Positions 25,206-64,000 of a stretch of DNA of 64,000 nucleotides are shown here, in pieces (within the stretch, counting starts at the first letter, position 1; each line of letters begins with the position of its first letter). The DNA is from Apostichopus japonicus (lineage: Eukaryota > Echinodermata > Holothuroidea > Aspidochirotida > Stichopodidae). Location of the stretch: assembly GCF_037975245.1 (NCBI RefSeq), contig NC_092579.1, forward strand, positions 22,625,166-22,689,165, read 5' to 3'. The translations under genes were made by a program, and so were the position numbers. A model generated the notes under the pieces. The model had not been told where the DNA came from and searched no databases. It saw only the letters and a program-made list of their open reading frames with translations.

Positions 25206-28016
25206 AGGTCAATCAGGCAACACATTGATAGTATCTGAGGTCAATATGGCAACACATTGATAGTATGTGAGGTCAATCTGGCAACACATTGATAGTATGT
25301 GAGGTCAATATGGCAACACATTGATAGTATATGTGAGGTCAATCTGGCAACACATTGATAGTATGTGAGGTCAATATGGCAACACATTGATAGTATGTGA
25401 GGTCAATATGGCAACACATTGATAGTATCTGAGGTCAATCTGGCAACACATTGATAGTATGTGAGGTCAATCTGGCAACACATTGATAGTATGTGAGGTC
25501 AATATGGCAACACATTGATAGTATGCGAGGTCAATCTGGCAACACATTGATAGTATATGTGAGGTCAATATGGCAACACATTGACAGTATGTGAGGTCAA
25601 TCTGGCAACACATTGATAGTATGTGAGGTCAATCTGGCAACACATTGATAGTATGTGAGGTCAATATGGCAACACATTGATATATGTGAGGTCAATCTGG
25701 CAACACATTGATAGTATATGTGAGGTCAATATGGCAACACATTGATAGTATCTGAGGTCAATATGGCAACACATTGACAGTATGTGAGGTCAATCTGGCA
25801 ACACATTGATAGTATGTGAGGTCAATCTGGCAACACATTGATAGTATATGTGAGGTCAATATGGCAACACATTGATAGTATGTGAGGTCAATCTGGCAAC
25901 ACATTGATAGTATGTGAGGTCAATCTGGCAACACATTGATAGTATGTGAGGTCAATCTGGCAACACATTGATAGTATGTGAGGTCAATATGGCAACACAT
26001 TGATAGTATATGTGAGGTCAATATGGCAACACATTGATAGTATGTGAGGTCAATCTGGCAACACATTGATAGTATGTGAGGTCAATCTCGCAACACATTG
26101 ATAGTATGTGAGGTCAATATGGCAACACATTGATAGTATGTGAGGTCAATCTGGCAACACATTGATAGTATGTGAGGTCAATCTCGCAACACATTGATAG
26201 TATGTGAGGTCAATATGGCAACACATTGATAGTATGTGAGGTCAATCTAGCAACACATTGATAGTATGTGAGGTCAATCTGGCAACACATTGATAGTATA
26301 TGTGAGGTCAATCTGGCAACACATTGATAGTATGCGAGGTCAATCTGGCAACACATTGATAGTATGTGAGGTCAATATGGCAACACATTGATAGTATATG
26401 TGAGGTCAATCTGGCAACACATTGATAGTATGCGAGGTCAATCTGGTAACACATTGATAGTATGTGAGGTCAATCTGACAACACATTGATAGTATATGTG
26501 AGGTCAATCTGGTAACACATTGATAGTATGTGAGGTCAATCTGGTAACACATTGATAGTATGTGAGGTCAATCTGGCAACACATTGATAGTATATGTGAG
26601 GTCAATCTGGTAACACATTGATAGTATGTGAGGTCAATCTGGTAACACATTGATAGTATGTGAGGTCAATCTGGCAACACATTGATAGTATGTGAGGTCA
26701 ATCTGGCAACACATTGATAGTATGTGAGGTCAATCTGGCAACACATTGATAGTATCTGAGGTCAATCTGGCAACACATTGATAGTATGTGAGGTCAATCT
26801 GGCAACACATTGATAGTATGTGAGGTCAATCTGGCAACACATTGATAGTATATGTGAGGTCAATATGGCAACACATTGATAGTATGCGAGGTCAATCTGG
26901 TAACACATTGATAGTATGTGAGGTCAATCTGGTAACACATTGATAGTATGTGAGGTCAATCTGGCAACACATTGATAGTATGTGAGGTCAATCTGGCAAC
27001 ACATTGATAGTATGTGAGGTCAATATGGCAACACATTGATAGTATATGTGAGGTCAATCTGGCAACACATTGATAGTATGCGAGGTCAATCTGGTAACAC
27101 ATTGATAGTATGTGAGGTCAATCTGACAACACATTGATAGTATATGTGAGGTCAATCTGGTAACACATTGATAGTATGTGAGGTCAATCTGGTAACACAT
27201 TGATAGTATGTGAGGTCAATCTGGCAACACATTGATAGTATGTGAGGTCAATCTGGCAACACATTGATAGTATGTGAGGTCAATCTGGCAACACATTGAT
27301 AGTATGTGAGGTCAATCTGGCAACACATTGATAGTATGTGAGGTCAATCTGGCAACACATTGATAGTATGTGAGGTCAATCTGGCAACACATTGATAGTA
27401 TATGTGAGGTCAATATGGCAACACATTGATAGTATGCGAGGTCAATCTGGTAACACATTGATAGTATGTGAGGTCAATCTGGTAACACATTGATAGTATG
27501 TGAGGTCAATCTGGCAACACATTGATAGTATGTGAGGTCAATCTGGTAACACATTGATAGTATCTGAGGTCAATCTGGCAACACATTGATAGTATGTGAG
27601 GTCAATCTGGCAACACATTGATAGTATGTGAGGTCAATCTGGCAACACATTGATAGTATGTGAGGTCAATCTGACAACACATTGATAGTATATGTGAGGT
27701 CAATCTGGCAACACATTGATAGTATCTGAGGTCAATCTGGCAACACATTGATAGTATGTGAGGTCAATATGGCAACACATTGATAGTATATGTGAGGTCA
27801 ATCTGGCAACACATTGATAGTATGTGAGGTCAATATGGCAACACGTTGATAGTATGTGAGGTCAATCTGGCATCACATTGATAGTATGTGAGGTCAATCT
27901 GGCAACACATTGATATTATATGAGGTCAATCTGGCAACACATTGATAGTATGTGAGGTCAATATGGCAACACATTGATAGTATGTGAGGTCAATATGGCA
28001 ACACATTGATAGTATG
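25206..28016. repeat. 32/34-bp minisatellite, about 85 copies, each with AGGTCA
   Basis: Each unit holds GAGGTCAATCTGGC and ACACATTGATAGTATG. The units come as 32-mers (TATGTGAGG) and 34-mers (TATATGTGAGG), with marker variants at AATATGG/AATCTGG, GGTAAC/GGCAAC, TGCGAGG and TCTGAGG. Ordered runs of variants repeat about 648 bp (26431 and 27079) and 550 bp (26884 and 27434) apart, so there is higher-order duplication. No reading frame of note. It is not CRISPR: there are no unique spacers and the host is eukaryotic. Confidence 0.95.
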
Positions 28017-31000
28017 TTAGTTTCTCGATACTCTTATACACTTACAAGATCTGTTTGATCATGCGAACTTCAATTTAATTATTGGATTAGTATATGAGGT
28101 GAGTGTACAACGACAGCTTTCAAACAGCAAACTGTCAACAACAACAACGACAGTAACGACCCTCGTCAATATCAAGTTTACCAGCTCTGTAAAGTAAAAC
28201 CAAAATTCAACAAATTCAACACAGAACCAAAGTAGTCATTTTATTGACGAACACATAGCTAGATACAGTTTAGCTTTAAATTGTTTGTGTTTACTTTCCT
28301 TCAACTGTATACGATCCGTACCATTTGTTTTTATTTTTTTATGTTTATGTTATTTTGATTTTTTTCTTCATGAAAACGTGTACGCAAAAACAAACAAAGA
28401 AGACCATATGTGAGTGTGCAATTTAACTAGAGTTGAACTCCAAAAACATATAAAACCCAAAAACGTGTTTTCACTCGTAAATAACAGTGTATACTTTTCT
28501 CACATATTTCACTACAAATTTGTTTTCAAAGAATCTCTTTCACAAGTTCCCTTTTTTCCAGATATGTTAGTGTTTTTCCGGAGTGTCAATTTTACACCAT
28601 TTTAAAACTTTTTCACACGCTCTTTCATGAATATTCAGTTTGAAATCCATTTAACCTTTCTTTTATATGCTCACTTAGAAAGTAAAATTGTCCACGCGTA
28701 TTTACCCTCTTTTTCAGACAATTTTTATACTTTCTTAATAACTATAGTTTTAAAGCTTGACACTTCAAGGTTATTTATGTTTATTACTTTCACAGTTTTT
28801 CTAAATCATTTGACACATTTTTTGATGACTATCGTTTCGTACATTTGTCGTTTTTGAACTGACGTTTATCAATCAACTTTGCTGTCAATTTATTACGATG
28901 CTCATACTCGTTCGACGGTTTCATGGTTTTGGTCTACAACTGCAATTTCTACGATGCCATGATCTTGGATCAATTTTACTTCTCTTTGTTTCGTACATTA
29001 CTCAACTTTTACATCAATAACATCATTGTTTGCAAAAAAATTTAATGAAAGAATGTTGCAAATACACCACCAAGAAAGCGTTGCTACAAAAGTTATTCAT
29101 AATCATTGCGGAGTAGAGTATACAGAAACTTCCAGACTTAAGGTCATTTAAAAGTCAACACGGAGTCATTGTTTTGAAAACAAGAAGCTGACAATGCATA
29201 TCACAATGGAAGGCTTTTTCACGCCGTTTATTCATATCGATTCAGTTGGGTATTCAGGCTTGTTATGTCATAAGGGCAACTGGGGATGAGGGGGGGGGGG
29301 GGTTGTTTGCATTCGGCAATGTGTCTTACAAAGTGGAATTGGACAAAGTTGTTGCTGACTACCAACCAAAATACCTCAAGTTTAGTGTTTCATTAAGTCA
29401 AGTGCAGTACGCACATCCTCTGCACCACCATTTAGTAAGTTTTTTACTTTCGCTTGTTTATCTTGGTTTAAAAAAAAATGTGTTTTGCAGACTGTTTTGA
29501 CAGTTTTCAGAACTGCAGTATTCACGTATTGTTAAGAGTATAAACTGGCTATAAAATAAGTCCAACAGTCATAAATTGTGTACAAATAATACATTTTGTT
29601 TTTTAAAGAGTGCCAACAAGAAAATGTAACATTTTACAATTATTTGAGGATGACTCTACTCGCAGAGAGAAAGCATTCTCCCCGACTCAAGGAAATAATT
29701 TACAGTAAATGGTCTGTCATGCCATCATGACATATTGGCGGCAGCAGACAGGGCAATCTGGGGGACAGGGGGGCAACTAGGGGAAGGCATATTTTTGGGG
29801 GAAATGAAATATAACACTGGTATTGGTCTAAGGGGAGGGATTTCCTCTTACCTTTAGGAATTTTTCTACACGCAAAGTGACTTAGACGCAAAATGGTGGT
29901 ATCATTTGACAATTTTTCACATTAATGCATGTCATTGGAAGCTGTTTCTAATACAACAATTATCCTAGTTCTATATATTAAGGATAAGTAGCAGATCTGA
30001 TTGAGGGGCAACTGGGGATGGGGGGGGGGGAGTGTAAATCTGGGGGTTAATCCACCAACCCACCCTTGTAGCGCCGCCACTGTCATGGCACATGCCTTTC
30101 ATAAAACTCCATTTAGCTTTCATTAAATCTTGTTGATGATATTTACCCTCAATGTGACACATTTGGGATGCGCTCGTCACCTGTCAAGGACTGCCAGCAT
30201 ACTTTTATTTCAAGGCTTCATCAAAGCTTTTTTTATTTACCAAAGCGGCATATTTACTAATATCCCTGAAACCCATCATCCCAAATGGTGAATCAACAAG
30301 CCCTCCATCATCCTGTACGAAAGGATGGAGGGAGGGGGGGGGGGTATGTAGAGTATGGGAAGGCATCCACTTCATCTTTCTTCAGTTCTATGAGAGAGCA
30401 TATTGTTATTTCCACCACACCACCCAATCCACTTTCACCCGTTATAACCATACTATCGTGTTACAAATGAAAAATTCTTAAGGTTAGTATAACGAGCATT
30501 ATGTGAATGAGGACCAGTAGCGAGGGGGGGGGGGGAGCACATACCATCCCCACCCACAACTTCCATCGTCAGTCGCGAGAGGTACAACATCCATTCAGGG
30601 GATTTTCTACATTCAGTCAGCTAAGAATTTGACCACTTCTTCGGGCCGAGAACGTTCTATAACTGTTCATGCCCATACCAGATTCTGTCAGGGAATTGGG
30701 ATTTAAAAATTTGACCTCCACACCTTTGAAATCCAGTGCACGTCATCGATGACGGATAACTACGAGGAGGATGAGTTAAGTATTTCTCATGTTTAACCTG
30801 AATCATGACAACGGACAAAAATGACGATTCGACAAAGGGTACGGTACTTTTCATGTTAGTCATATGTCTATTCTCAAATATATTCAAATTTTTACTTCAC
30901 CTCTAGCAACAAAAATGCATCTGAATTCTTGCAAAATATTTGCATAAACAGATTCACTTCAGTGTATTAATTCAAAACAAGTCTGGTCAAATTTATCCAA

Positions 31001-31184
31001 ACGAAACAATAGCAGGAAATAAAAGAATGATAAGTGTGAATTCAATATATCCTTTACAAACGTTTACCCGCTTATATCATACGTTAGGCTAGTTCGAAAT
31101 CTGATGCAGTTTGCCGTAGTAGTCATGCAACAACAAAATTGGGCATACAAACCACCACCAAATCAAAGCTTGTACTCGTAGTAT
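28017..31184. other. Intergenic DNA between the 32-bp array and the ACO2 3' end
   Basis: No coding exon is recognised. It contains G runs near 29290, 30020 and 30330, and the possible decayed MITE at 29.7-30.1 kb. Confidence 0.5.
29735..30085. mobile_element. Possible decayed MITE with CAGTGGCGG-type ends
   Basis: The right end reads, on the minus strand, CAGTGGCGGCGCTACAAGG with nearby G/C-rich GGGGCAACTGGGG sequence. The left end reads TTGGCGGCAGCAG with GGGGGCAACTAGGGG. These ends resemble hAT-type terminal repeats common in marine invertebrates. Target duplications are not clear (TGTCATG occurs near both ends). Confidence 0.3.
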
Positions 31185-31190
31185 TTTATT
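31185..31190 (-). terminator. Candidate ACO2 polyadenylation signal
   Basis: This is the first AATAAA I find on the transcribed strand downstream of the ACO2 stop. It implies a 3' UTR of about 1.9 kb (31.17-33.08 kb). No ATTAAA variant is apparent in between. The assignment is by position only. Confidence 0.35.
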
Positions 31191-33083
31191 GATATATATT
31201 TTGGACATTATCACCGATTGTTTTATACCAGCCTTTTGACAGAAAATCCATTTGTGACCCCCAAAAACCCCTCAATGATTACACTTGATAAGTACACTGG
31301 TTATATTTCAAGATACAAAGTACTTATGTAATACTGATTTAACTTGATGGTAATGCCAAACTTGATGCCTGAAATTGATGTTGATGCTTAACTGATGTTG
31401 ATGCCTAACTTGATGTTGATGCCTAACTTGTTGATGCCTAACTGATGTTGTTGCCTAACTGATGTTGCTTTATATGGATTATATTTATGCTTATATTGAT
31501 GCATCCAGTAGTGTACCACTTCAGACCAGGTTCCCCTTACCGACAGATTCACAGAGACTCATGCCAATGATGCCATTAAATGCTATTCAATGTTTCATGT
31601 CCCTCAATGAGGTTCAGTTGATCTGTCGGTTAAATGTACCGCTTCATTAGTAAACTGGCCTGACTCGTTTTTTGTAAAGTATGCTATGCTATGGTCAGAT
31701 CCTATGGGAGGGGACTAGTGATACATTTTTCAAGCATATTTTGTATGAGTAATGCATTCTGGGTTCGAGTGTCCTTTGCATTATTCGGCTGATGTTTCGT
31801 CTCGACCACAACAATGTAGGCAGGTACATGATTAATATATATAGATATCTTTAACAGTTTCTTAAGAGCATTCACTTACACCGACATAAAATTAAAAGTT
31901 AAAAGTCTTTTACATTTTAAAAGTCATTAAAACTTGGCACAAAACATCACAATTGCAAAGTTGAAGAAATGGATGAAGCTTAGGGACCGACATCAACTTT
32001 AAAACACTACTTTTTTGGAGGAAAGTCAGCCCAAGATAAGTGTGTGCTTGAAACCCAAAAATCCTTGATCCACTTTCAACCCCCATCCCATTGCATTGAG
32101 ACTGAAACAGTATGATCATGACAGTATGATGTCAACTGTGTATAATGGTTCCCTTAGAACAGAGAATAGATACTACCGCCCACGATCAGGTCAAAGGTCG
32201 GGTATTGAATAATCATCAACTGTGTACTGTTGAAAAATACAGTTCGAATACTATCCATTAATATCTATTTCCTCACACAGTTGTTATAGCAAATACATTT
32301 CATCCCCAGAAGTCTTACAAATTCACCCTGGTTATTGATCATAAAAGAAAACTTCATAAGCTTTTTCATTTCTTTGCTGTGTAAAAAAAAAATGGTTATG
32401 CTAATCAGCACCATCGCTAGATTTTGATTCAAACCTCCATCTAAATTACAATGCATCAGTACAAATGATATATGATATCATTATAGCACACAAAATTGTT
32501 TGCAGAGCAGCAAGAAAACTTTTGTTGCAATAACACCATTTCTGTTGAAATCTCACTTTCCAATGCAAATCATGATAAAAGATTTAAAACACCTCATATG
32601 TAAAATGATGGACAAGATAAAGCACCACTGCTAGTTCCCACACCAAAACATCACCCGTCCAGTCATAGATTGATTAATACGTTTAACAGAGGAAAAGGCC
32701 GGCTGTTACTTAAATATCAGTTCCTACAACCATGAAATATCTTTTTCCCTATTTTATCACTAAATAAATGTTCCACAAAGAAACACCTTCAACACATACT
32801 TTTCTTTGGTTTTGCACAATCACTTCAAAACAAAATCACAATCAGAAAGGGTCATAAAAACAATTTTTTGTTGCATCAAATATCATATTATTATTGTTAT
32901 TAATTGATACAATTCACAAAGCAAGTCATATTGTCTATACATTTAAATATTTTGCAGGAGAATTTTTTTTAAAAGTCAAGATTTGATACAATTTGATTTC
33001 AGACAGAGACAAACTTTTAAGGGATAAAACTTTCTTTAAAAACAAACTATCATTTTGAACAAGCACACTGAAATGATATCCGG
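31191..33083 (-). other. Probable ACO2 3' UTR
   Basis: Noncoding sequence between the stop codon and the first AATAAA on the transcribed strand. There is no long frame. Its true end is inferred only. Confidence 0.4.
31345..31468. repeat. Short GATGTTGATGCCTAACTT minisatellite
   Basis: About six imperfect ~18-20-bp units of TTGATGCCTAACT type lie just upstream (in transcript terms) of the ACO2 polyadenylation candidate, so within its probable 3' UTR. Confidence 0.7.
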
Positions 33084-61490
<28,407 letters not shown>

Positions 61491-61543
61491 GATTGTAAAG
61501 CCGATAGACCAGTCTCTGCTGTCGCACCGGAGCCTTGTATACT

Positions 61544-61551
61544 GTATATAC
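61544..61551 (-). promoter_or_regulatory. Possible TATA-like element of ACO2
   Basis: GTATATAC lies 54-61 bp upstream of the ACO2 start codon. Initiation about 30 bp downstream would leave a very short 5' UTR. The match is weak in AT-rich DNA and a TATA-less promoter is equally possible. Confidence 0.2.
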
Positions 61552-62313
61552 ACATGTTGTTCAGGCTGCACTGCAACAAGACATCAGCCGGTGTAGGTAT
61601 GCAGCTTTCATAGAAATTACGCAATTGTACGTCACAATGAGTGCGGTCATTGCACTTTCAAAGTGTGCCTATAGATAGGTGTCGCACCACAATTAATTGT
61701 TACATTGACTTATACACTAAACTCCTCACTTTCAAGACCTGCCAAAGCATAGATAGAATTTTTCAACTGGCATATCCTACCCACCACTTGATAGCTGAGA
61801 TCTTGGCCTTTCATGGCACTTGCAAATTTCCATATCACGACCGAAGATAGAGGAGGAGCAAGATTAGCTGCTGCATGAACCCCAACCCTTCCATAAGCTT
61901 GCTCGGAGTAATAGAAAAAGAAAATCTAAAAATAATTTATGTAACCTTCAATCCTCCATATTTTCAAAATATCTGTACTTCATATTATGCTCTTTCACAG
62001 TAAGCACAAAAAATGATGGTAACTGATAATGTGCTTAAACAAGCATTACATTAGGTTGCATAGCTCTTTTCTCCCATTGTGGTACCATGGTACCGTATAG
62101 TGTACAGTGCTACATCAATTAATTGCTTCCAACAAAAAAAGAATTAAAAGACACCCTTCTCCTCGACCCACTTAGGCTATTAGGAACATTCTCCTATGCT
62201 AAGAATAATTTAAAATCTTCCACAGACAAGCTCGACGTAGCAATCTCGGAGGATCGAGGCTTCGATCGGTTTCGCCGGAAGAAGAAGGTCTGTCAGAAGG
62301 AGCGGCCCTGGCC

Positions 62314-62624
62314 TTAGTTTAAGATCCCGGTGGTTAAAGTACGTGCGTGTGAGTCAAACTCCGGGATTTTCTTCTGGTAAACAGCCAATCCACCAGGAAG
62401 GATGTTTTTAACGGCAGGTACTCCTGGGAGGGTGGCATTGCCAGAGCTTGGGCAGCCTCCAAGTGTAGTCAACTTCTCATCCCCGATCTCCATGGCTGAA
62501 AATAGTTTTACCTTTGTCTTTTTTGGATATGCTTCCAGTCTGAAAATTTATTTACTAGTCTGCTTCTTTATTTAAGTATTTGCTCACCTGCAGGAGCAGC
62601 GCTTCGCACAGCTCGATCAGACAT
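62314..62624 (-). CDS. Candidate small two-exon gene, product not recognised
   Basis: Exon A (62624-62588) begins ATG and encodes MSDRAVRSAAPA before a strong donor (GCAG|gtgagc). Exon C (62495-62314) follows an acceptor (attttcag), continues in frame through MEIGDEKLTTLGGCPSSG, NATLPGVPAVKNILPGG and LAVYQKKIPEFDSHA, and ends at TAA (62314-62316). The product is about 72 residues with no signal peptide, membrane segment or cysteine pattern that I recognise. The 92-bp intron (62496-62587) also contains a 28-nt segment flanked by ag and gt, but including it brings a stop codon. Base and codon composition are much less AT-rich than the surroundings, which supports coding. A second in-frame ATG at the start of exon C (GCCATGG) could be the true start. 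The gene lies 0.8 kb upstream of ACO2 on the same strand. It could also be the last exons of a longer gene. Confidence 0.45.
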
Positions 62625-64000
62625 ACCCACCCCCCCCCCGGCCCCTCTCCATCACATCGATATCATCTTTATTTATGGAGATTGGATATAGATGAAACAA
62701 TCACAACTTCACCCAGCCTTGGCAGTGATATTCTGATAAGTTTATTCAGCCATCCATTACTTCAGGTAATAACCATGTCAGTGCCAATTTAATCTCATTC
62801 CGTTCCATTGTGAGGGGGATTGAAAATATCCGGGGTTCAGTGGTTTGGAGATCATTTCTCCCAGGGTGGTCCAATTGAAACCTTGGAAATTTCACTGAAC
62901 CAATTTCTACCGAAAACTATCTTATCTCGAAAATCTACTTTTATATCTCACGGTTTCTTTTCCTTGAAAGTATTTGAAACAAACTTTCGATTTTTGATCT
63001 TAAACGTTCCAACGTTGTCTGCCGCCCCAATTTATTTCAACGTTGTTTTGGCTGAAAATTTGTTCTGAGCATTAATTGCATAAAGATGAATGCGCATACC
63101 TATATGTCGGGAGGGGGAGGGATCAGAATCTCGAGCCCCATCCCCCTTCGCCCCCCCCCCAAAAATTAACTGATCACATGACTATGGTATTTTATATTTG
63201 ACTGATGAAAGAGGAACATATTCTGGTTCCAATTCGAGATTTCACATTGAAATTGACTCGTTCGATCCTTACCAAAGGTTAACAACCTAACGCACCTATC
63301 GTCACAACTTTTCCTACTCCAAACATTATATATTTTTAATAAACACACTTTAATTATCACTAGTTGATCATAAATTTATACCGTCCTTCACATCATCAGT
63401 ATTGCCTCCAATTTAAACAGGGAGTTGTTATAACAACTCCCTGCTTCAAATATCCTATAAAGATAAACAGATTACGAAAAAGCATAGTTGCCCACTCTGA
63501 TATTTTTAATGGTCTATTTTAAATAATTCTCAACGACAAATTGGAGGATCAAAGCTTTAAGGAAAATATTATTGAAACCTAGCAATTATGTTCAAGGTCG
63601 AGGCCAATTCAAACCCTGGCCAACCAAGGGTTCAAAGCAATAGAACTGAAAGTGAGCAAAACAAAACAATTTGTTGTCAGAGTGTTGCTATGGCATCGCA
63701 CCTGCTTACTTCAAATTCATTGTCAATATTCCGAAAACGCTAGTAGGGATAAAATCCATAATTCACCAGTTTGTTTGCTATACGTTATGTAAAAGTTTCA
63801 CTCTGGGCTTATATCAAATTAACAAATGCAAATATGTTAATTGGACAATGAAGTGTACGATAATCATACGCACACAGCGACATCTCCCCTGCCATGTACT
63901 AGTACGCATACTCCATCAAAGTTGGGGGAACTATGCTGATCGATAATACAGACGTAAAGACAGATACTTGGATGTTTCTCTGAACCTGCAAGGATCACAT
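62625..64000. other. Noncoding DNA upstream of the candidate small gene
   Basis: C runs near 62628 and 63150 and the palindrome at 63418. No further exon could be supported, but upstream exons of the small gene may lie here or beyond the window. Confidence 0.45.
63418..63443. repeat. Perfect 26-bp palindrome with arm CAGGGAGTTGTTA
   Basis: The 13-base arm is followed immediately by its exact complement. Twelve of the 13 arm bases match the hairpin at 19603-19630, so the two are probably copies of one dispersed element or element terminus. Confidence 0.9.

Noticed and set aside
25206-28016. Regular repeat array resembling a CRISPR array
   Set aside because: The whole unit repeats, there are no unique spacers and no cas genes, and the surrounding gene is a spliced animal gene.
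61560-61600. CAGTGC upstream of the ACO2 start, resembling the loop of an iron-responsive element (known in the mammalian ACO2 5' UTR)
   Set aside because: The five bases on either side do not pair, and no C bulge is correctly placed. It also lies upstream of the possible TATA-like element, so it may not be transcribed.
62497-62530. 28-nt micro-exon between the two exons of the small candidate gene
   Set aside because: Its inclusion introduces a stop codon just after the start of the next exon, whereas direct joining keeps a long open frame.

Overview
The window is AT-rich animal nuclear DNA with one well-supported protein gene. That gene is mitochondrial aconitase (ACO2), on the minus strand from 61490 (start codon) down to 33084 (stop codon). 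I read it as 22 coding exons joined by 21 GT-AG introns, giving a complete 783-residue protein that aligns end to end with vertebrate ACO2 and keeps every iron-sulfur ligand and active-site residue I checked. Short exons, 0.2-2.6 kb introns plus one of 5.9 kb, an antisense L2/CR1-type LINE fragment, three tRNA-derived SINE-like sequences and abundant minisatellites point to a marine invertebrate. An echinoderm, perhaps a sea cucumber, is my best guess, but it rests on general character and not on a diagnostic gene.

Layout. From 1 to about 31 kb I recognise no protein gene. This half is dominated by tandem arrays: a 9-bp minisatellite (2.7-3.5 kb), an uninterrupted 888-bp CTAT/GATA tract (5.7-6.6 kb), many TA tracts, a 20-bp minisatellite (11.8-12.6 kb), two pentanucleotide arrays (16.1-16.4 and 18.0-19.0 kb, the second with a ~185-bp higher-order unit) and a 2.8-kb array of 32/34-bp units (25.2-28.0 kb) that each carry an AGGTCA motif. 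Three SINE-like sequences with RNA polymerase III A and B boxes lie near 1.6, 8.85 and 20.1 kb. Long reading frames in this half are by-products of tandem repeats or unsupported chance frames.

From about 31.2 to 61.5 kb lies ACO2 with its probable 3' UTR. Its introns hold a MITE-like element with 21-bp perfect terminal inverted repeats (intron 1), the antisense LINE fragment (intron 19), and several tandem arrays. The most striking array is in intron 10. Its ~120-bp units are duplicated copies of the exon 11 splice-acceptor region, so the pre-mRNA would carry eight decoy acceptor/donor pairs around a G-run motif of the G-quadruplex type.

Upstream of ACO2, on the same strand (62314-62624), is a candidate small two-exon gene for a ~72-residue protein that I do not recognise. 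The rest to 64 kb is noncoding as far as I can see, apart from a perfect 26-bp palindrome that has a close relative at 19.6 kb.
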